From positions 44,327-108,326 of the forward strand of contig QANZ01017034.1 of assembly GCA_003254925.1 (NCBI GenBank): DNA of 64,000 nt. Direction: 5' to 3'. Source of the DNA: Chamaecrista fasciculata (taxonomy: Eukaryota; Streptophyta; Magnoliopsida; Fabales; Fabaceae). A model generated the notes under the pieces. That model did no database searches and was not told the origin of the DNA. It saw only the letters and a list, made by a program, of their open reading frames with translations. Positions 58,210-64,000 of the stretch are shown piece after piece; the first letter of the stretch is position 1, and every line of letters starts with the position of its first letter. The translations under genes and the position numbers were made by a program.

Positions 58210-61200
58210 ATGAACCAAACAAATCACCCCTTCTTCTTCTTCTTCCTTTTTTCTGTCTTCTTCTTCAGACTCGCCCTCTCTAATCCAAACACAAAGTTCG
58301 AAGCTTGCGAGCCCAAAACCTGCGGGAATGGCCCAAACATAACCTACCCTTTCCACATCTCAGGAAAACAACAACCATATTGCGGCATTCCTCGTTTCGG
58401 TCTAACATGTTCCCCTGATGGCTTTCCAATCCTTAATCTCTCCAATTCGTACCACATAGTACAAGAAATCTTCTACACCAACAACTCCCTTCGTGTCTCC
58501 AACTCCATCTTCTCAATCTCCAATTATTCCACCCAATGCCTCTCTCCTTCCAAAAACGTCTCTGTTTATGGGTACTGGTTTGACTTCGCGCCGAGACAGA
58601 AGCAGATTTTGTTGTTCTTCGATTGCGAGACAAAAGGGGTTGAAAAGTACAGGATTGGGTGTGATGGGGAAAACAGAACGCGGTCTGTTTTGGCAATGAG
58701 TGATGATATGAATGCGACCATGAAAGGGTATGTGAAGGGGAAGTGTGTGGGTGGGATGATGAGGACGATGGTGGAAGAAGCTTATAATGATGGTAATGGT
58801 GATATTAGGGGGGCATTGAGAAGAGGGTTTGTGTTGAAATGGGGAAAGACTATGGGAGATTGTGGAGAATGCAACAAGAGTGGAGGAAGGTGTGGATTCG
58901 ATGAAGATGTGTATCGCTTCAGGTGTTATTGCCCTCAAGGAGATCACCCTGATCTTTGTCCTTCTGGTTAGTCTCTCTTCTCTTCCTTTCTCGGCTGGTT
59001 TTTTTTTCCAAAGAAGGCTAAAATATATTATTTTATTTTCTATTTTTCTATAAATATTTACTATTTTTTTTTGGCCAACATAAACATTAACTATTTGATT
59101 TTGATTGATAATGCAAATAACAGATCAAAAATATATTTTTAATATTTATAAATTTAATTGTAATTTTGAGATAAATTCAAAAGTTACAAAATAAATTTTC
59201 TTTAAAAAGAAAGAAGAACCAAAAAAAAAAAATACATGGTAGTACCAGACTAATTATGGTATCAATTATATTTCCAAAATTTTATATTCGTGTTAATTAT
59301 ATCCTAAAATTTTTAATATTTTGTGTTAATTACATTACAAAAAATGTTTACTTCAATATGACATCAGTATTTTCTGTTAATAGTTTAAACAATGTTAAAC
59401 TTTATGGTACAATTGAGATAAATATAAAAATTTTATGAGTTCACAACAAAAACAATTTAACACAACTGAGACTTATTCCATAATTTAAAATCACCGAACT
59501 CCTTTTGCCAAAATAAATAATTTGCACCGGTTAATAATTGTCTCAAGATTTACTAACACAAGATAGTTTTACTAATTTTTAGTAAAAAAAAATTGCAAAT
59601 CATCCTTTAAATCTTCTCCCACATTAACACATACTCAATTTTAATACACCCTTTGGTTGTTAGCTAATATGATGTGTATGTATTTATACAAACTTTCACT
59701 CATCTCCGGGACCTTTCACATGAGACTTTGGTGGAATAACTTGCCCTACCAAAAGATAAGAATAATTAAAGATAGAAATGACTTCCACTAAGCGAGTCCA
59801 TTCTTTATAAAAAGTGAGTTTGCAAAAGTTGGAGAGAGATAGAGATGAGAATGACTTCAAGTCTTCAAGAGATGCATTCTTGAATCTTGATAAAAAGAAA
59901 AAGTGAGATAGGACAGAAGTGAGTTTGCTTTGCACACTTTGGCGACTAATAAATTTTAAAGAATCTTAGCTAAACTTTGAACGTGATTTTTGTTAAATGT
60001 AAAGTTAGAGAAAGTAAATTTTTTTTTTGAGCCAAGAGAAAGTAAATTATATGATAGAAATATTGGAGATATTGCAGTTTTAGTTTTACTCTTTCTTCTA
60101 CTATTGAGGGTGAAGCAAGAACTGAAGTAGTATGATGGGAATCTAATTAGTAATTGTTAGTTATTAGTAGCATGATCCATGAGGTTGTTTCAATCTTTCT
60201 CAAGTACAGCTTCTCTGTTTCCATGTCTCTTTTAATGGAAAAGAAAATAATAGGCTTCTCTATTTTAGTTCTTGAGTAAAATTTCTGTTTCCTTTTCCGG
60301 GAAAGAAAAGAGTGGAAGTTTCCTCAGCAGTGTGAGAAGCATGTGAAAAGGATATGAATAGGTAGGAATGATCGAATGGATATGATACAAGGAGATTTAT
60401 AATTTAATATAATGCTGAGTTATTTATTTTTGGCGGTTGGGTGATTTAATTAGTAAATAAAAAGGTAAAGTTTAGTATAAACTTTTCATAATTTCTTAAA
60501 TTATAAGCCATATACATATGGATCATGCATTTTTTTTTAAAAAAAATCTCTTTATAATTTGAACGATTTTATAATTTGTGTTGTCATATCATATCATATG
60601 CCTTAAAAAATTCATAAAACACATAAATTTTTTAAGACCAAAAAGCAAATGTTCTCCAATTTTTGTAAGGGATGTTCTTTAATACAACTTAATATCATGG
60701 GCCAAAGTTTCATTTTGGTCTCTAATATTTGTTCAAAGTTTCATTTTGGTCCTCAAAATTTTTAAAAAGTATCACTGTTAGTCTCTGAGCCCTTTTCATC
60801 TATTATTTCCGTTAAAAATGACATGGACGTTTGATGTGTAATATTTCTCTCTCCTATTCAGCATTAAGGGACTAAAATAGAATATTGGACAAACTTAAGG
60901 ACTAAAATAGGGTTTAAACCGAAGTAAATTTATGCTTTCAGTAGTTTCAAGCCTTCATAATTTCCATTGAAAGCTCAATTTATCAAAAGGCATAATTCTT
61001 TATTTCAATGTTTTTATCCGAGTATCCTAAAGAGTTTGGTTTCTCAACATTCATTTTTCTCTCAGTTTATATAAAGCCTTTCAGTTTGCTGAAACCTTTG
61101 ATCTCAATCGAAACGGTTCTTAACATTTATGGAGTCTTTAACACATTGAAATCCAGCCCCAATACAAATCAATTTGGGATTGGGGTTGTTGGAAACCCCA

Positions 61201-62828
61201 TATCTTTAATTAATGGTCATTTGGTGTTTTGGTCTATTGACGATTTGACGGAACAGCATTTTGTTTTTTTTGGGAAGGGGGGGTGGGGTAACTATTGACG
61301 GATCAATTTTGCTTAAGAAATTGATTTGAGAGGTTTCATATTTAAAAGATCAAAATAAAATGAGAGTGAATTTTTTTTAGAAAAAATGAGAAGCTTCATA
61401 TCTAGTCAAAATGATTTGGTATATAAATCAAATTATCTTCTCTACATTATTGTCTTGTTTTTCAAGTCTATGTTGAGTTGAGTTAGAAAAGAACAGATTA
61501 CCTATAGAAACATTTATGATATCATGCATAAATGAAATGCTGTAAAATTGGCATCACCTTTGTGTTTCAACTGATGTTTACTAGTTATTTCCTACTTCAT
61601 TGGCAGATCATAAAACTGGGAAGTCCGTGGAGATTATTGCTGCAACAGGTGATCATTATTATTTTTCCAAGTTACCTACCTTGCCTGCTTACTTCTTTTC
61701 TAACCAATTTTTAAGATTGTGTCCAAACTTCATTCTGTTCGTGCATATCGTTTCCTAACTTTCAGGAATACAGTTTTTGCAGGTGCAGCAGCAGGAGCTT
61801 TAAGCATTGTGATCTACTGTCTTAGAAGGAATTTATTTTTTGATAAAACCAAACTTAAAGCTCATAAAGATTTTGAGGCTTTTCTTAGGAGTCATGGACC
61901 ACTTGCTGTCAAAAGATATAGCTACTCCGAGATAAAGAACATGACCCATTCTTTCAAAGAGAACTTGGGCAAAGGAGGCTATGGAAGTGTGTTCAAAGGT
62001 ATGTTACATGACAAACGTCTAGTTGCCGTGAAGATCTTGAATGAAACTAAAGGTAACGGAGAAGATTTCATCAATGAGGTCGCAAGTATCAGTAGGACTT
62101 CTCATGTTAACATTGTCACTCTTTTAGGATTCTGTTTTGAGGGGTCGAAGAAGGCTCTTGTCTATGAATTTATGGCTAATGGATCTCTAGAAAAGTTCAT
62201 ATACGCAAATCAAAATAATCACCCACCACTCCAATTATGTTGTAACACATTGTACCAAATTGCAATGGGTGTTGCACGGGGCTTAGAGTACTTGCATAGA
62301 GGATGCAACACTCGGATATTGCATTTTGACATAAAGCCACACAACATATTGTTGGATGAAAATTTTTTCCCAAAGATATCAGATTTCGGGCTAGCTAAAA
62401 TATGCCCTGGTAATGAGAGTATTGTATCCATGTTGTGTGCTAGAGGAACCATAGGATATATTGCTCCTGAAGTAGCCTCCAGAGCTTTTGGAGAGGTATC
62501 TCACAAGTCAGATGTGTATAGTTTTGGAATGATGGTCTTGGAAATGGTTGGAGGAAGAAGGAACGTGGATGTTGAAGTTGATAGAACAAGTGAAATATAT
62601 TTTCCACGTTGGATTTACAAGCGTGTAAAGCAAAACCAAGAGCTTTCACTAGAGATCATTAGGAATGAAGGTGAGAAAGAGAAGATGAGACAGTTGGTGA
62701 TAGTAAGCTTGTGGTGCATACAAACTGACCCTTCACATCGTCCAATGATGAGTAAAGTGGTGGAGATGCTTGAAGGTAGAATTGATGCCTTGCAAATGCC
62801 ACCAAAACCTTACTTGTCATCACCATAG
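58210..62828 (+). CDS. LRK10L-type receptor-like kinase LRK-3, 3 exons
   Basis: Exons 58210-58966, 61607-61648 and 61783-62828, both introns phase 1, 614 aa. I chose the ATG at 58210 because it starts a classic signal peptide (MNQTNHPFFFFFLFSVFFF) at the same position relative to the ectodomain as in LRK-2. An in-frame ATG at 58132 would add 26 unlikely residues. The ectodomain has GUB_WAK (CEPKTCGNGPNITYPFHISG, CGIPRFGLTCSPDGFPILNL) and the WAK-associated block (CGECNKSGGRCG...FRCYCPQGDH). A 42-base exon precedes the transmembrane helix (about 268-280). The kinase has GKGGYGSV (about 329), VAVK lysine (about 350), HFD 447-449, DFG 467-469 and GTIGYIAPE. Intron 1 is 2.6 kb and contains repeats. 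It is the closest relative of LRK-2, on the opposite strand. Confidence 0.9.
60007..60048 (-). mobile_element. Ultra-short retroposon insertion with 14-bp TSD (LRK-3 intron 1)
   Basis: AGAGAAAGTAAATT occurs at 60007-60020 and 60035-60048, perfectly. Only 14 bases lie between: a T-run followed by GAGCCA, that is TGGCTC plus poly(A) on the minus strand. Confidence 0.7.
60700..60925. repeat. Foldback repeat in LRK-3 intron 1
   Basis: The left arm is GGGCCAAAGTTTCATTTTGG, CAAAGTTTCATTTTGGTCC. The right arm is the inverse, GGGACTAAAATAGAATATTG, AAGGACTAAAATAGGG. The arm start GGGCCAAAGT is shared with the elements at 21.04 kb and 33.2 kb. Confidence 0.55.
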
Positions 62829-64000
62829 CTGTTTTTCTTCCAAATTTGGTTGATGCCATGTATGCTTTGTGCTAGCTATTAGACGTTTCCACAGAGAGAT
62901 AATAGTCTGGGGATCATTTTAGACTACAAGTGTGAACATTTTTTTTACTTTATAATGTTCTTGCCATACAGGGAGAGACAAAAGAAGAAAGTGCACAAGT
63001 AATGTTGTAAGTTTGAATGTTCAAATTGGTCTTAAATGTATGTCTTTAAGTTCATTTTAGTCATAAATGTTTCAAAAGTTTCATATTAGTCCTAAATGTT
63101 TTTATGTAGTTTCATTTTGATCTTAAACTACTGAATGTAAGGCAGTCTAAACGAGTTTAACCTACGAAGTTGACTCGTTTAATCCATCTTTTTGGTGAGC
63201 TGAGTTGGATGAAATCCTAACTCACTAGAAATTCTAGTTCAGGTGAGTTGATTCAATCAGTTAATGTAATGATTCACTAATTCAATTATTTAATTTTTTT
63301 AAAAAAAAAATTATATTTTGATTTTAAAAAAATATATTATTATAAATTATGATATGTGAAAAAATATTAGTATTAATATATGATAATTATAATTCATCAT
63401 CATCTTATAAATTTTAGTATTAAAAAATATTTAAATTTAAAAAAACACAAAGAAGATTTAAAACTGATTTGGTGAATTGAGTGAGCCAACTTCAGTTTAT
63501 CAGAATTTTGATCAGCTAGGTTAGTAGAAATTTTGTTCACCGAGAATTTTGATGAGAATTTTTTATAAAAATTCAAAAGTATGGAAGAACTGAAAAACAT
63601 GTTACTCTACAAAGTTTAATGAATATTTTATACAATAACTAAATTAAAAAAAATTAAGAAGATATTAATATATATTTTAGTCCAAAAAAATTCATTACAT
63701 TAACAGGCTAACAGCCATATCAATATATATTTTTCTAATGTCTATTTATTTGTTTCAAAAAAGTTTCGTACCCAATCTACAATTTCGCTTGTCCAAAAAA
63801 AAAAAAATCTACAATTTCCATTTTTCAGATAAAGTGGAGGCTTTATACTTTTACTGTTTTTTCAGTTTTCAGTCATTAGCCCAACTAACGTAGCTGTAAC
63901 CAGAAGGATGGTATCGTCTTTTCACGTGCATCACGTCCTTCATCAGACTACCAATAGCAATTGGATATTAACGTCAAAGTTCTGGCCAAAAAAAAAAAAT
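62829..64000. other. 3' flank of LRK-3, AT-rich, repeats
   Basis: The presumed LRK-3 3' UTR (to about 63000) is followed by a partial foldback-type repeat (63015-63130, TTCAAATTGGTCTTAAATG, TTCATTTTAGTC). A related TTCAAATTGGTCC sequence occurs in LRK-1 intron 2 at 37635-37745. AT-rich sequence follows with no gene. The window ends in GTTCTGGCC and an A-run, possibly another retroposon tail. Confidence 0.45.
63774..63818 (+). mobile_element. Ultra-short retroposon insertion with 13-bp TSD
   Basis: AATCTACAATTTC occurs at 63774-63786 and 63806-63818, perfectly. The insert between is GCTTGTCC plus an A-run, 19 bases. The exact edge within the A-run is ambiguous by one or two bases. Confidence 0.65.

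Noticed and set aside
1-64000. tRNA, rRNA or snRNA genes
   Set aside because: No A/B-box-containing cloverleaf or conserved rRNA/snRNA block was recognised by eye; a tRNAscan/Infernal run would be needed to exclude them.

Overview
This is a window of nuclear DNA from a flowering plant, almost certainly a eudicot. The evidence is multi-exon genes with GT-AG introns, an AT-rich background, plant-specific gene families (SYP81-type syntaxin, LEA_2/NHL proteins, LRK10L-type receptor kinases) and plant-type transposons (Ty1/copia, L1-like LINEs, PIF/Harbinger, hAT, Mutator-like and CACTA-like elements). I cannot name the species from sequence alone. The assembly has one 680-base gap (22992-23671) and four single Ns (21214, 31143, 35367, 50321).

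Layout. (1) 1349-6362, + strand: a complete 7-exon gene for an ER/Golgi t-SNARE of the syntaxin-18/SYP81 family, with a Harbinger-like element in its last intron. (2) About 7.1-34.9 kb: a repeat-rich block built by segmental duplication. A unit made of a broken L1-like LINE, a divergent array of repeats of about 115 bp, an AT-rich spacer and a minus-strand LEA_2/NHL-like gene occurs twice (A, 7.1-14.9 kb; B, 14.9-24.6 kb). A third partial copy (C, 30.8-34.9 kb) carries only a dead NHL copy. Younger transposons split the units: a MITE in LINE-A, a 651-bp solo LTR and a CACTA-like insertion in unit B, and between B and C a Harbinger-like MITE and a long solo LTR holding a foldback MULE. A LINE 3' end with a hAT MITE inside it lies in unit C. 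(3) 35.6-62.8 kb: three receptor-like kinase genes with cysteine-rich GUB_WAK/WAK-associated ectodomains and a non-RD (HFD) kinase. LRK-1 (+) and LRK-2 (-) are convergent; LRK-2 and LRK-3 (+) share the same three-exon architecture and are closest relatives. Between LRK-2 and LRK-3 lie a young Ty1/copia element (LTRs differ at 1 of 237 positions, intact 5-bp TSD, one reading-frame break in pol) and a complete 8-exon minus-strand gene for an NAD(P)-binding Rossmann-fold epimerase-like protein.

How the genes fit together: SYP81 and the Rossmann protein are single housekeeping-type genes. The NHL/LEA_2 triplet and the LRK10L-like triplet are locally amplified families of kinds often linked to stress or pathogen perception, so the window reads as a fast-evolving receptor/defence-type cluster packed with transposons. 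The most unusual signal is a set of ultra-short retroposon insertions: stretches of about 14-32 nt ending in an A-run, each flanked by 11-14 bp target-site duplications, in several places across the window. No clearly new functional system was found.
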